Shown one piece after another: positions 1 through 12,300 of a DNA stretch of 64,000 nt (positions are counted from its first letter, which is position 1; each line of letters starts with the position of its first letter). The position numbers were made by a program, and so were the translations under genes. The notes beneath the pieces are model-generated. The model was given only the letters and a program-made list of their open reading frames with translations, made no database searches and was not told the origin of the DNA. Location: the NCBI RefSeq assembly GCF_000224145.3, contig NW_004190384.2, positions 358,908-422,907 of the forward strand, read 5' to 3'. This DNA comes from Ciona intestinalis (Eukaryota > Chordata > Ascidiacea > Phlebobranchia > Cionidae).

Positions 1-250
1 TATTTTACTCAAGAAACATATAGAGCTTGTTCTTGGAAAAAAACGTTGGAACTTCTTTTGACGGAATGTTTCTAGTTCAAGAAGGGTTTATGAAAGGGTT
101 AGCATCTAGATTAGCAACGGCCGATACACTGTTGTAGGTTGCAGTTGCACGACTCGCTGTCAACGTCCCAATCGGAAGCCAAGCGACAATTGCTTCCGGT
201 TCGGCATCTGTTATCATATTTCAGTGTTAAATAAATGATGTAAGTTGTGA

Positions 251-522
251 TGGTGTGATGGGGCAACGACAGTCGTTATAACACGGGTGTTCCGTTCCAT
301 ACACCTCGTGCCCGCTTATACGAGTTACCACGTATGTAACTTATTTATCCTCGCATGGCGGGCAACGACAGTTGTTATAACACGGGTGTTCTGTTTCATA
401 CACCTTGTGCCCGCTTACAAGTTACCACGTATGTAACTTATTTATCCTCGCATGGCTGGTCCACGACAGCCGTTATAACATCGGTGTTCTGTTTTATACA
501 CATTGTACCGCTTGCTTTTGTT
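251..522 (-). repeat. SINE tail unit, three tandem copies
   Basis: Three head-to-tail copies of a roughly 98-bp unit containing CGACAGTCGTTATAACAC, TTTCATACACCTCGTGCCCG and GTTACCACGTATGTAACTT. This unit is the 3' half of the SINE found throughout the window, here without its tRNA-like head. Confidence 0.8.
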
Positions 523-929
523 GATGATTTGTTTTTTTCATTTTATTATTAATGTTCGGCATGGAATTTAAATCGTCCATGAGATCTACTAGATTGAAGC
601 AAGTAAAGATAGGTGTTTGGCAAGAGCCCTACTCTAGTGGCAGCCTCGAACCTTGGCCCATAGTACCATGCGCATAATATCACGACGTCCGAGAATTTAA
701 TCAGATCGTAGTAAATATTTGTCTATCTAATCAAAATACTCCTCTTACCTCGCTCTTGTCCTCGTGCATGAGACTCCACAATTTCCCCAGTTTGACCATT
801 GGCCATATGTTGGAGGTTGGGATCCTGTTGAACACGAGTTGCAACTTTGGGTTCTGGTATCCACTCCTGGTCGGCAATTTACCGATCCAACCTAGATCAA
901 AATATCAATTTTAACGCTTATTATTTATG
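523..929. other. Unannotated interval
   Basis: Nothing recognisable was seen on either strand. The same holds for 1-250 and 1196-1524. Confidence 0.5.
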
Positions 930-1195
930 CACCTCACACATATTGTATTCATACCCCTCATGCTCAGTGCCGAGTTATAACATGGGTGTCTTCTTATACA
1001 CCAGACACACATGGTGTATTCATACACCTCATGCTTACTGTCAAGTTATAACATGGGTGTCTTCTTATACAACAGACACACATGGTGTATTCATACACCT
1101 CATGCTCACTGTCGAGTTATAACATGGGTGTCTTCTTATACACCAGACACACATGATGTATTCATATATCTCATGCTCACTGTTGAGTAATAACA
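930..1195. repeat. 71-bp tandem repeat, about 3.7 copies
   Basis: The phrase GTTATAACATGGGTGTCTTC recurs at about 974, 1045 and 1116, with a decayed copy at about 1187, giving a 71-bp period. The unit shares TTATAAC and CATACACCTC words with the SINE tail, so it may derive from it. Confidence 0.8.
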
Positions 1196-1524
1196 AGTGC
1201 GTTGTTGTATACCTGTTGTTGAGTAACTGGATTAATGCATGTCCTTGATGAGGTTTGCGTTCCTTGGCAGCTACCAGGCGGTGAGTTACATTGTGAAAAA
1301 GACGACCAGATTGTCCACGTGTAGGTAGATTGGGTAGGGCCTTAAAAAAATCCAAATATAAATAAACTTTCTAGGGAAAAACATGGATAAAGGCTCCAAT
1401 CATACTACTAGTCATAAAAATAGAAATCGTAGAAGGAGTTAAACGATCCGAACTGCACATTTTAAGATTCGATAATAGTTTGCAGTTTCTTTTGTAAATT
1501 ATCGATTATTTCTTGTGTATTTGA

Positions 1525-1836
1525 CTACTCACATGAATTCCTATTACAAGATCGACTTTCGCTTGCTTGAGTTTGCGGGTATGTGAATGTACAGTAATCG
1601 TTGCCGATCCGGGAGTCGGGTCTTCCAAGGTAGAAACATCTTCTGTATCTGGTTTGAGAACCAACACCACATGTACCTGTGCCTGTACTAAGTCCGTACC
1701 CGCTGTACGATCCCCAGCTCAGCCAGGGTTGACCGTTAGGTGGCTCCTGGCTCAAGCAATCACCTGGACAGGTTCTTCTCTCGCTATCTGAACCTGAGCA
1801 CCGATTTGAGGTAGTTGGTCTCCCACCAACTGTACA
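1525..1836 (-). CDS. Thrombospondin type 1 repeat protein, C-terminal exon (partial)
   Basis: An open frame runs out of the N gap at 1837 and stops at 1525-1527. It holds the Cys-rich end of one TSP1 repeat and then a second, essentially complete repeat. The second repeat has the W-x-x-W entry (PWLSWGSY), a CGVGSQTRYRRC core and a closing CNRNSCE. In this family, CxxG and RxRxC segments with paired cysteines define secreted or extracellular adhesion domains. The protein ends directly after the last Cys, so no membrane anchor follows. Upstream exons are in the gap or further right; the signal-peptide exon at 4730-4896 on the same strand is a candidate start. The domain call is firm, but the identity of the gene is unknown. 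Confidence 0.75.
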   Translation of the reverse strand, partial: CTVGGRPTTSNRCSGSDSERRTCPGDCLSQEPPNGQPWLSWGSYSGYGLSTGTGTCGVGSQTRYRRCFYLGRPDSRIGNDYCTFTYPQTQASESRSCNRNSCE

Positions 1837-2336
1837 NNNNNNNNNNNNNNNNNNNNNNNNNNNNNNNNNNNNNNNNNNNNNNNNNNNNNNNNNNNNNNNN
1901 NNNNNNNNNNNNNNNNNNNNNNNNNNNNNNNNNNNNNNNNNNNNNNNNNNNNNNNNNNNNNNNNNNNNNNNNNNNNNNNNNNNNNNNNNNNNNNNNNNNN
2001 NNNNNNNNNNNNNNNNNNNNNNNNNNNNNNNNNNNNNNNNNNNNNNNNNNNNNNNNNNNNNNNNNNNNNNNNNNNNNNNNNNNNNNNNNNNNNNNNNNNN
2101 NNNNNNNNNNNNNNNNNNNNNNNNNNNNNNNNNNNNNNNNNNNNNNNNNNNNNNNNNNNNNNNNNNNNNNNNNNNNNNNNNNNNNNNNNNNNNNNNNNNN
2201 NNNNNNNNNNNNNNNNNNNNNNNNNNNNNNNNNNNNNNNNNNNNNNNNNNNNNNNNNNNNNNNNNNNNNNNNNNNNNNNNNNNNNNNNNNNNNNNNNNNN
2301 NNNNNNNNNNNNNNNNNNNNNNNNNNNNNNNNNNNN
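1837..2336. other. Assembly gap
   Basis: A 500-base run of N that interrupts the TSP1-repeat gene. Nothing can be said about its content, and reading frames that cross it are artefacts. Confidence 0.99.
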
Positions 2337-2711
2337 GAGTCGGGACCTGTAATGCTTGCTGTTCTCACTGCTATCTTTATCGTGACATCAATGTTGCGAT
2401 GTCGAATAAACTGAGTTGTAAACATGGACTTGTCATGGAGTCGTTACTGTTCTGTTGGAGTCGGATAGCTGTTGAGCGCGAGGTGGGAACAGAGCCCGAG
2501 AGACGTGGGGGCAGCACGGTCCCGAGTCGAGTATACGACAGGTGACTTGAGAAACCAAAATAGTCGTCCATGTAAAATAATGCCGTTTACTTTTGTAATG
2601 TTTAGTGTGTGTATAGTACTCGTTATAGTATTTCACAGTGTTTAATTTCAGTCGCTCGCTGTGTGTGCATGTTTTTAATAAAAAAACATACTTAAGAAAC
2701 CACCTGCGCCG

Positions 2712-2812
2712 CACCTCTACGCCCAGCATGGTAGCAGCGTCGATCCCCAAACCCATTACCTCTGGGTTACAGGCAGGCGCGCTAACCACTATATGCCACG
2801 GCGCCGGTATAA
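2712..2812 (-). repeat. tRNA-derived SINE head
   Basis: Reverse complement of the SINE 5' region: GGCGCCGTGGCATATAGTGG (A-box side), then TAACCCAGAGGTAATGGG and a GCTGCTACCATG motif. Confidence 0.7.
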
Positions 2813-3589
2813 ATGTTAAATACTATGTAAAATATATTTTTGAGGCCCAACTGTACAGGCGCTAAACTGTAAACATCCACCTACCAAAAAGTAAACCGGC
2901 TTGATAAACTTAAATAGTTGGTGTAGTTTCTTTAAAAAAAAGCTTAATCTTTTTATAATCACTATGCGCCCTTTTTATAATCACTATCTTTTAAAATGGA
3001 GACCAAGCGAAATGGGGACGGAGTTGGCGGTCACGTGAAAAGAAAAAAGAATATATCACGGTTTTGGGCAGTTGCGCGTTCTATACTCTTTTTTATATTT
3101 CTGTGGTTTTCTTTGAGGTATCGTCATAAACACCATATATTATATAGGCTATCTAGTGCACAAATACAAGCGAACCTAATACAACTCGCATATTTGCTTT
3201 TAATACCACACATTGTCGAAACACCATTTAAAGTGGTCCGGTGTTCTTTAGTCCTTTCTTTGGCCAAGCAATCCCGTATTTATGTAATTCATAATCAGTA
3301 TTTTTTTGTATAGAAATCTGTATAGGATTATCAGTCGTTATCTAGTCAACTCAGATCTTGTTTATCGCCAAGTCCTTTATTATTTTCATATTTGTATTGT
3401 TGTTATTTTATACACATGTTGTTATTTTATACACTTCCGTATTGATGTAATTCCTAATCATATTCATATTGTTTAGTTATTGTTGTTTATATTAAAAAAA
3501 CAACAAGCGAACCTAGCCCAGATGTATTACCACTTCTAGAAATGTATATGACAAATGTACATATACATACAGTTGTACGATAAATGAGC

Positions 3590-3895
3590 ACCCTTTTATA
3601 TATTGGGGGTAAATCCGATATTGTCCCATTGTATGGGTCGTGTCTTTACACACACTTTTGTTTCAATTAGAAGTTTAACTTAATTAAAATAAATGGCTTG
3701 TTTGTCCGCTAGGTGTAGCGACCACGCTTATTTCCTTCCAATTAAATGTATATGTTTTTACTGTAGGCGTGTTTTAACAACTGTTGTTTTTTCGCTATAT
3801 TCTGTCTTTTCGTTTAAAATATATATTTTTAAATCTTCGCTACCGCAATCAAAGAGACAAAAATTCCATCATATTATTATTATCTAGCTTTGCTA
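3590..3895 (+). mobile_element. Interspersed repeat family B
   Basis: Carries the family phrases GGTGTAGCGACCACGCTT, GTGTTTTAACAACTGTTG and TCTTCGCTACCGCAATC. Related copies lie at about 28927-29260 (inverted), 40690-40870 (inverted), 49350-49690 and 56925-57090. It is probably a non-autonomous element; the exact ends are not defined. Confidence 0.6.
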
Positions 3896-4227
3896 AAAGG
3901 TTAAAACATACAGAAAAGTTTAAGAATCCTCTGTTTAGTTTTTAAATAATACAGACGAATAAGGCGAAAAGAAATAACCTTAATAAAATCAAAACGGCAT
4001 TTCGTTACAATTTAGTTTTCTCTCGTTGATAATGGGCTAGGTTGACATGTTTATGCAGCCGACTCCAATTTCTCCAGAATATTCGAAACGTCATCTGTAA
4101 ATACACGTTTAATAATACAACCATGTATGCTTTAAGTACAAACTAATATTCCACATTACCTTCAGCTAAGCTCTCTTGTTGCTTGTGATTGTAACTGAAA
4201 AATGATTTAGTGTAAACGCTGATTAAG

Positions 4228-4518
4228 TTATGAATGTAACTTGCTTTATCCTCGCATGCTGACGGGGCAACGATAGTTGTTATAACACAGGTGTTCTATT
4301 TCATACACCTCGTGTCTGCAGCTTACAAGTGGGTGGTTATTATTTTGATTCATTTTAAATGCTAGGTAACCCATAAGTTAACACTGGATTGGAGCAATTG
4401 CTGTCAAGTGTCTTGTCCATAGGCACATTCGTGCACAATGTTATAGCAGCTTCGAGTCTTCAACCCGTAACCTCTGGGCTACAATCCGGTGCGCTAACCA
4501 TTGTGCCACGGCACCGTA
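4228..4518 (-). repeat. tRNA-derived SINE
   Basis: Near full-length reverse-oriented copy: tail with CGATAGTTGTTATAACACAG at the left, head ending CCACGGCACC at the right. Confidence 0.8.
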
Positions 4519-4729
4519 GTAACATATGTTGCTGAACAGGAAAGCATGAACCCCTACTGCGTAAATGGGACTTACGAAGCCTAGCCATGAGACCACCTGT
4601 TTTTTTTTATATTAGATTATACATATAGCAAAAACATCCGGTAGTTATGGGTTTTGTATAAGATTGTTTTCAGTGAACACGAACTATATACCAGGGTTTA
4701 AATTGCAACAAAAATAAGATCTGAATTAC

Positions 4730-4896
4730 CTCCGCCAACTTCCCGCGCCGTTTCTTCGACTCATAAACCATGAGATGTCTGACGAAATACTTTGCTGGTT
4801 TATCTCATCTACATGGGGCTTTCCGCCATTGCATGTATGGTTTACCAATATGATGCAAAGCAGAGTAAATAATAGAGAACATAAAAGCGAATTCAT
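4730..4896 (-). CDS. Candidate first exon with signal peptide
   Basis: The exon starts with an ATG and reads a short N-region and a strongly hydrophobic stretch (LLCSLLFTLLCIILV), then NHTCNGGKPHVDE. It ends in a plausible donor, AG|GTAATT, leaving two bases of a codon. The layout is that of a secreted-protein first exon. The nearest same-strand coding sequence downstream is the TSP1 exon at 1525-1836, so the two may form one gene interrupted by the gap. That link is inference; no intermediate exon was identified. A longer in-frame reading begins at 4926, but the ATG at 4896 gives a typical signal peptide. Confidence 0.4.
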
Positions 4897-5521
4897 TCTA
4901 ATCCTGGCACCTCTGTCTGTATACAATAATGGGAATGAGTATACTAATCAAACAGAACAGCACGGTCCGGCTTACATCACTTTATTCTTTATAAAATTTA
5001 AAGTTTAAACATATTGCACTCAGGAAATTATGTTCATCGCCGTCTTTACTGTTCTTTCAAATCACTTCAGTTTCTGCACATTATCGGCAATACGTGATCG
5101 GAGTCATGCCACAATGTTCAACTCACTTAATCGCGGCACAACTTATATCGTTATGCGCAAACAGCATGCATGAAATTTGGCTTCATAAGATTCAACGCAT
5201 CTATCATCTAAACACTTAACCAGTCCTCTTTTTTTTAATACGCACTGTGCCAAAAAATACAAAGCTCTTTTATTATACCATATGGTTTCTATACAACCAG
5301 TAAATTACCTTTAAATCTGTTGGTATGTTGCACGGTTTAATAAAATTTGGAAATTTATACATTCTTTATTTACAATGGCACATTCATTCATTCATTTATT
5401 CATAATTCTATGCGACTAAACGATTATAGTCTGTGGCTGACGCATCAATCGTTGTGAACTTCCAGATAAACAATGGTAAGGGCTAAGGGGAAATTGTTTT
5501 TGGTTTTAAAAGTGTTGGAAA

Positions 5522-5884
5522 ACATAAATGAATGAATGAATGAATGAATGAATGAATGAATGAATGAATGAATGAATGAATGAATGTAACTTACTTTATC
5601 CTCGCGTGGCCGGAAAACGACAGTCGTTATCACACAGGTTTAACACCTCGTGCCAGCTTACGAGTTACCATGTATTTTACTTTGTGGGTGATTATTGATT
5701 TTTTATTCTCTTTTTTATGTATGGCTGATATTTTGGGTAACCCATTAGAAACCACTCGGTTGGAGCAATTGCCGTTAATTGTCTTGTCCAAAGGCACATA
5801 CACCCACAATGGTAGCAGCGTCGAGCCATGAACCCAATACCTCTGCGTTACAGGCTGGCCAGCTAACCACTTTGCCACGACGCC
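5522..5884 (-). repeat. (GAAT)n microsatellite plus full SINE
   Basis: About 15 GAAT units (5524-5583) abut a reverse-oriented SINE copy (to about 5884). The tetranucleotide run sits where the SINE 3' tail would be, consistent with tail expansion. Confidence 0.85.
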
Positions 5885-6359
5885 GGACGAATAAAACATA
5901 TATGAGTTGATTTTAGTCAAGATACAAGCAATGGGATGTGAGAAATATGAACCACGATGTGTCAAATGGACTGACAAATAACAAGAGGAACAGTTTGACG
6001 TAAAAGTTTCTATATAGCCATCACGTGCCCATTAACAGCTGTGACAAGACGATCCGTCGTTTCCATCACTGATAAGAACGCGGAAAATGGTTTCCGTAGA
6101 TTTCTTTGATTGAAGGCTGTTGATGGTTCGTCTTGTTAGATGTGTAGAAACCAAACAGTTTTGCTTAATCGTATTTTTGTAACTTTTATATGAAAAACTT
6201 AGGTGGTATTTACTTTCACATTCTGGCTGAAAAGATTAATAATAATGCATTCTTTACCTTAGGTATATATGGGGGGGGTACATGTAGGCACGCGTATAAG
6301 ACATACATTATACCACTTATACGCGCGGCATTTTTGGTTGGATAAAAGGATCACTAAAA

Positions 6360-9300
6360 ATGTCGGATGAAACGAAAATTGTTTATTATCTTGGCGATGA
6401 ACAAACTCCTTACGTCAGCAAGATTAATTTACCACCGGATTCAATAACATTGGGGGATTTCAAAGCAGCAATTAAAAAAATAAATTATAAATTCTTTTTT
6501 AAGTCAACAGACGCAGACTTTGGGTAAGTATTTTGAGGCACAAACTTTAGTTTTGGCTTTTGCAATGGTTGTTGAATGTAAATTGTATATATATAAATAA
6601 ACATATATTAAAAAACTTGCACAGAGTTTCATAAAACACAAATTTTCTTGTTCATTTCAATACAAACATGATTGTCCATATTTTTTGCGAAAAATACAGA
6701 TGCTTGTGTTGAAAATTAACTTTAAAAATGCGCAATAACATGATTCCTCAGGTTCACTACTAAAACTTTTTGTTATTGTACAACGCCATAGAATAAGTCA
6801 CAAACAGTAATACTGCCGCTGGTGACCAGTAAAAATTTTGGTCTCAAAATGTTCCTTATGTCTCCCTGATACTCGCTGTATAATTTTTTTTTAAAAAACT
6901 CGAGCGTTCGTGTCGAAAATTAACTTTGAAAATGCACGAAAACATGCTGCATCACGGTAATTCGCCTGACTTGGGTAAGGTTAACGATATATTACGTCAA
7001 TATATTTATCTGGCATTTTTAAACTTTTTATACAGTCTGAATTATTAAAAAAATGTTGCTAATTCCCTTCTCTTCATTGTTTTATTTAATCTAGTCTTCG
7101 TTACTCTAAAAGAATCATCAATGTTATGTTTGTATTATTTATACATGTTTATAAACAGGGTTGTAAAAGAAGAAGTGACAAATGATAAAAGTATTCTACC
7201 TCTTTGCGATAATAGAATAGTAGCTTGGGTAAGTTTAATTGCTTAATCAGGAAGTTATTAAGAATATCTTCCTTCAATTTAATTCATTGAATTGTTCCGG
7301 TACATCATGAGGGTGTTGCTTTTGTTTTGTTACTTCCACCACCAACAATAATGTGATGTTTATGATCGTGTTTTGGCTCATCTGATTAATAATTTTTCAC
7401 CTGCCATCCCGGCAACACTTTATCTTGCTTTAAAAAACTTAGATGGTGATCTGGTATTAAGTGTTTTAATGGTTTATTTGTGTTTAGTTATTTAAACACT
7501 ATTATAAAACCATACACAGTGGGCATGAGGCATGGGATATTTATACAGAGGGAGAGAAATTGGAAATAGTGAAAGCAAATTTTGGCATTTTTTTAGCCTA
7601 TATAAAATCATACTTGTAGTAAATAGTAGTAACTTTTATTTATCTCAAAGTTGAAAGCTCCAGATATGGATTCAGTATCTCAATGTTCATTGAATTCAAA
7701 TACTTTGCCAATGCAAGATAAGAATGAAGATATGCAACTAAGGTAATGTTGTCTCAACACTTTTTCACTTTTCAAAACCAGAATATACATGATTTAGTTT
7801 TCAAGGTGGTTTTAATATTATTTGATGGTCCTATTACTTAATATATTATTAAGTTAATCTCATTCAGTTGTATTTGTACAGACCCAACTCAACCAATGAA
7901 GGAGAATTATCAATTGAAAATAAAAGAGGTTTGTGTTTATTTTAAATTATCTGTTGGTGCAAACCATGTAAATATTGTTCTATATCTCATCAAAGAAGCT
8001 TCGTAAGAATTCAAACACCTTTGAATTTACTTACTAAGTGTCTTGTAACAGACATTAAGTTTTTAACAATTATTGTAACAAACATGCTGTAAAAAAGCTA
8101 TTTGGTTTTGGTTATACGACTTAAAACCCTGTTTTATTTCATGTTAAATTATTATTTCCTATACAAATAGGATATGATTATTTGTATTGTGTATATGAGC
8201 AGTATTTTGGTGTTTTGGCAAAGTAGGACAGTTTCAAAAAGTTTCCATGTTAAAGCTTCACTGAATATAAAGTCCTGTATTAATTCCACTTGTGTTTTTA
8301 TTTTAACATAGATATAGTCCTGTGGGGTAAGATGGAATACTGTTATCAGCTAATTCCCATGTTACCTGATAAAGTTTTTAACAATTAAATCTGCGAGCCG
8401 TAAAGATACAATTATATAAAATATTCTTTGTTTGATTAACAAATGTGACGAGTTACCCATCTTACCCTAAAGTACCATATATGTGTCCCAGTTTCCCCAC
8501 ATTACCCGTTGTACAATCGATATGGAAGTCAATCCACACTCATGAGCAGTGATATTGAAACCACATCATGGGATTCACGGGATGATATGAGCGAGTAAGT
8601 TTAAACTTAGCATAAGTTGGATGGTGAATGAATAAACAAATGATTGAATGTAACGTATATACAAGGGTCAAACTAGTGCAGTGCATTTTCTCTTTGTTCA
8701 AGTTCGACATTTTTATGCAAGATTTAACCAGTTTCGTGTTTATGTTTAACACTCGTTCATTGTGCGTCCCATTGTTGTGTTAATAATGACGCCTGCGCCA
8801 ACTTTGAATCCTAACATGTCAAATTTAACCAATATTGTGATAATAATCAACGCAACAATCTAACTGTTCATTGAGACTCAATCAGTTTTTTTTTATATAA
8901 AATGCTGATTAAGTTATTTATGATAAAGTAGATATTATTATCATCCAGATACAGTACATGCACGGACATGACTGCTTCTTCAAGGAGAAAACCTCGTCCG
9001 AAACGACAACGTTATAAGAAGAAACGTCCAAGACCTGGATCGGATACTGTGAGTTGGCTGGGTGTCTACTTTCTTGATTGTTAGGTTTGGTTAGAAAGCT
9101 GTGAGAATGTTTCAATCAACCGGGGACAGCAATGTAAAATGATGATTAAGTCTATGTTTAATATAAATTTAGGTCTCATTCTCATATAGTTTGTGCTATT
9201 TTCAATAATCAACCGCCAGACAGAAAAAAGCTGTGTTTATATTTATACAAAAATAAACAAAAACAAATAGTAATTGCACATTTTTCTAAATATATAAATA

Positions 9301-12300
9301 ATACATATATATGAAACATCAATGTTTCTACCCCCAAACTCCTTTGACTGCGACACCATTCCCAATATTAGGTATGGTTAGCGAGCAGATGATAACTATA
9401 TTCTGGTTAAACGAGTTCCGAATAATGTAGTTGGCCATGTAATAATAGGTATTGCTGTATAAATATGTGTAATTAACATTAAACTTTATTTAATGTTAGA
9501 CATCAACTTACTCAAGTAGTATTACTGATTCATCAATGTCACTGAACATCCTTACTGTTACTTTAAATATGGGTAAGTTACATCGCGTGTCATGGTTTTT
9601 ATAACTGATTAACTGTAATGTATTCCCTTAATCTTTTACTTAAACTCATTATTTTTATAAACAGACAACCATTTTCTATTAAATGTCATTAAAACAAAGT
9701 ATGAAAGTTTGTTGTTTTGTTGTTAAAATAACGGTGATAATAACATTAAACGGGCCCTGACTAAGCGTTCCTGAATTCGGATGATTTTCATAACAAAAAT
9801 AACAGAATCGGGTGCTGGGAAATGTGTCCAGCTAAAATCATGTCCTGTGCAAACTGTACTGGAAGAAATGTTTATTTTGTTTAAAATTACATCATCAGTC
9901 TGTGTAGAATAGGCAATAAAATTCTTTGACATAAACTGCCGATGCAAATTTAGACGAAATAAATCACAGAATACAAAATTTAGTTTTTGCAAGTAAAGAA
10001 TTTTATCTCCCTCGATATTTGGATTATTTCTAACAATTTGTTTGAACAGAGAAATATAATTTCCTTGGAATAAGCATAGTTGGACAAACCAATGATAAAG
10101 GAGATGGTGGAATATACATTGGATCAATCATGAAAGGGTAATTTATCTGTTTAATTTGTTTAAATCTTGGTTTTGCTTTCATTTAGTTAATATACCCTTG
10201 GCTTGAAATTTAATCAGGTTTTGCAGTTTTTTGCAAAGTATTTATATAATTAGCCTTTTGTTTGACTTAGTTTTGTTTAATGTATAACGCTGTTTAATTA
10301 ATTCAATGCCTGGTTTACAATCATGTTATATATTGGTGCTATGACACAGACAGTAGTTACACTTTGCCTTATGTACAGAAGGTGCCAGGTTCAAAGCCTT
10401 GTGTTGCTATTGTTTGTGTGTGACCAAACAAACTTGCTTTAGTTCAGTGGTTCGTAATTAATTGTCTCAAACTGCAAGTTACACAGAAAAAAAAGTTAAA
10501 CAAACAAATAACCAACTGCAATTTTATTGAAAACCAACAACTCCCTAAGTTGTATTGTAGGGTCACTCTGCCTGTGCCGCAGAGGTTGCTGGTTCAAGGC
10601 TCGTTGCTGCTACCATTACGGGCGTGTGTCTTTGAGCAAGACACTTAATGGCAATTGCTCCAACTCAGTGGCTACATATCATAGAAAATATTCATCATCA
10701 GTATCTATTAATGTTTATGTTAAATATTACAATTGTTTCAACAGTGGGGCAGTGGCAGCCGACAATCGTATTGAACCGGGTGATATGCTGTTACAAGTAA
10801 ATGAAGTCAACTTTGAGAATATGTCCAATGAAGATGCAGTTCGCGTGTTGAGGAATATTGTTCATAAACCAGGGTTTGTTTTATATATTGTTTCGTAACT
10901 GTATGGCTACGATTTAGTTATGGGAAAATGTGTAATTCAACTCTTGCATATTTGTATTTCTTCTTCTTGAGGTTACTAATGAAAAAAATACAAACGAAAG
11001 TGAAATTATTAAAAACACACAGAACAAAATAAGAAATTCTTGTTTCAATATATTCTTGTCAACATTAAATATAAAGTTAAATTATGTGCGTGTAAAATCC
11101 AGATGCTTCTTTCTAGTAAAAGTAAATGACATTACCCATGTAGGCCGATTACACTCACGGTTGCCAAATGTTGGGATCCAAACCCAGACAATTACTTCAC
11201 GATTCCCAAAGATGAACCCGTACGACCGATCGACCCAGCTGCATGGGCCAACCATATTATGACTGTTAAAGGTTGGTATGAATCAACTATTTTGTTAATT
11301 ATTGAATTTAGATTCAAAACATGTATTTTCTGGTCAGTTTTGATACAAACATGGCAGTTCACTTTAAATATCAGTACTACTACTGAGTAACGCTACATGG
11401 ACTTTAATTAAATGTTTCCTTATAATAAACAGGTGACATGCATGGTCCATCACCACCATATAGTTTAAACCCAGAATCCAGCTCTGCAAGTTCGCTGCCT
11501 GAATCAGAACGTAAGTCATGAATTGTGTATTGGCCATATAGTTGACTAACATAGGTATAGTCATGCCCTGAAGTTAATTATGATACTCCATGTGAATACT
11601 AGGTTACACATAGTAACAGGTTAATTGGTAACATCACATCAATTACCATTAATAACATGAGCATATTGCATAAACAGCACCTTAGTTTTTCCACAAGATA
11701 AGCACATATGGTATTGATGTATCTACTTTTGTATAATACACCTCAACGTTTCACAGTTTTTGTAGAAATTCTTTCTTAAATCAAAACTTGGTTTTCATGG
11801 AATAAAGCAGTTCATTGCTTCCAATTTTAAACATGCGTTAATAGTAAAACCACATACATTATTTTGTAAGCATGTCACAATAAAGAATTTGCACGGGCAA
11901 CAACGTCGTTATAACACGGGTGTTCTGTTTCATACACCTCGTGCCCACTTAACAATGTATGTAACTTTGCGGGTAAATGTTTTTCTTTTTGTAATGTATA
12001 GCTGGCAACCCATAACAGACTGCTGGGTTGAAGTAATTGCTGTTTACTGTCTTGCAAAAGGACCTATATGCCTAAGCCACAATGATAGCAGCACGAAGCC
12101 TTGAACCTGTATGTTAGAGGCAGGTGTGCTAACCACGATACCATGGCACTATTATGAAGATATACCATGTTTGTTCACCAGGTTATGACATGCCATTATC
12201 AACATGCACTGATATGGGAGCTGTGGTTAAAAGCTTGAAGATGCCTGATAGTGGACTTGATGTTAAAACACGAATGTGGTTGAAAATTACCATTCCCAAC

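Larger units (their letters stand above)
2338..4227. other. Intergenic or intronic, repeat-derived
   Basis: Contains a SINE head (2712-2812, - strand) with a B-box-like stretch and a CCACGGCGCC start, and a family B repeat at about 3590-3895. No coding exon could be supported. If the TSP1 gene includes the signal-peptide exon at 4730-4896, this is intron. Confidence 0.5.

Noticed and set aside
1784..2425. Long frames spanning the N block
   Set aside because: They consist mainly of unknown residues. Only the TSP1 frame left of the gap has real support.
2996..3313. 105-residue frame with hydrophobic segments
   Set aside because: AT-rich sequence with no splice context, no family resemblance and repeats nearby.
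9723..10127. 134-residue minus-strand frame
   Set aside because: It overlaps the PDZ exon at 10050-10137 antisense, and the rest is intronic. No family features were seen.
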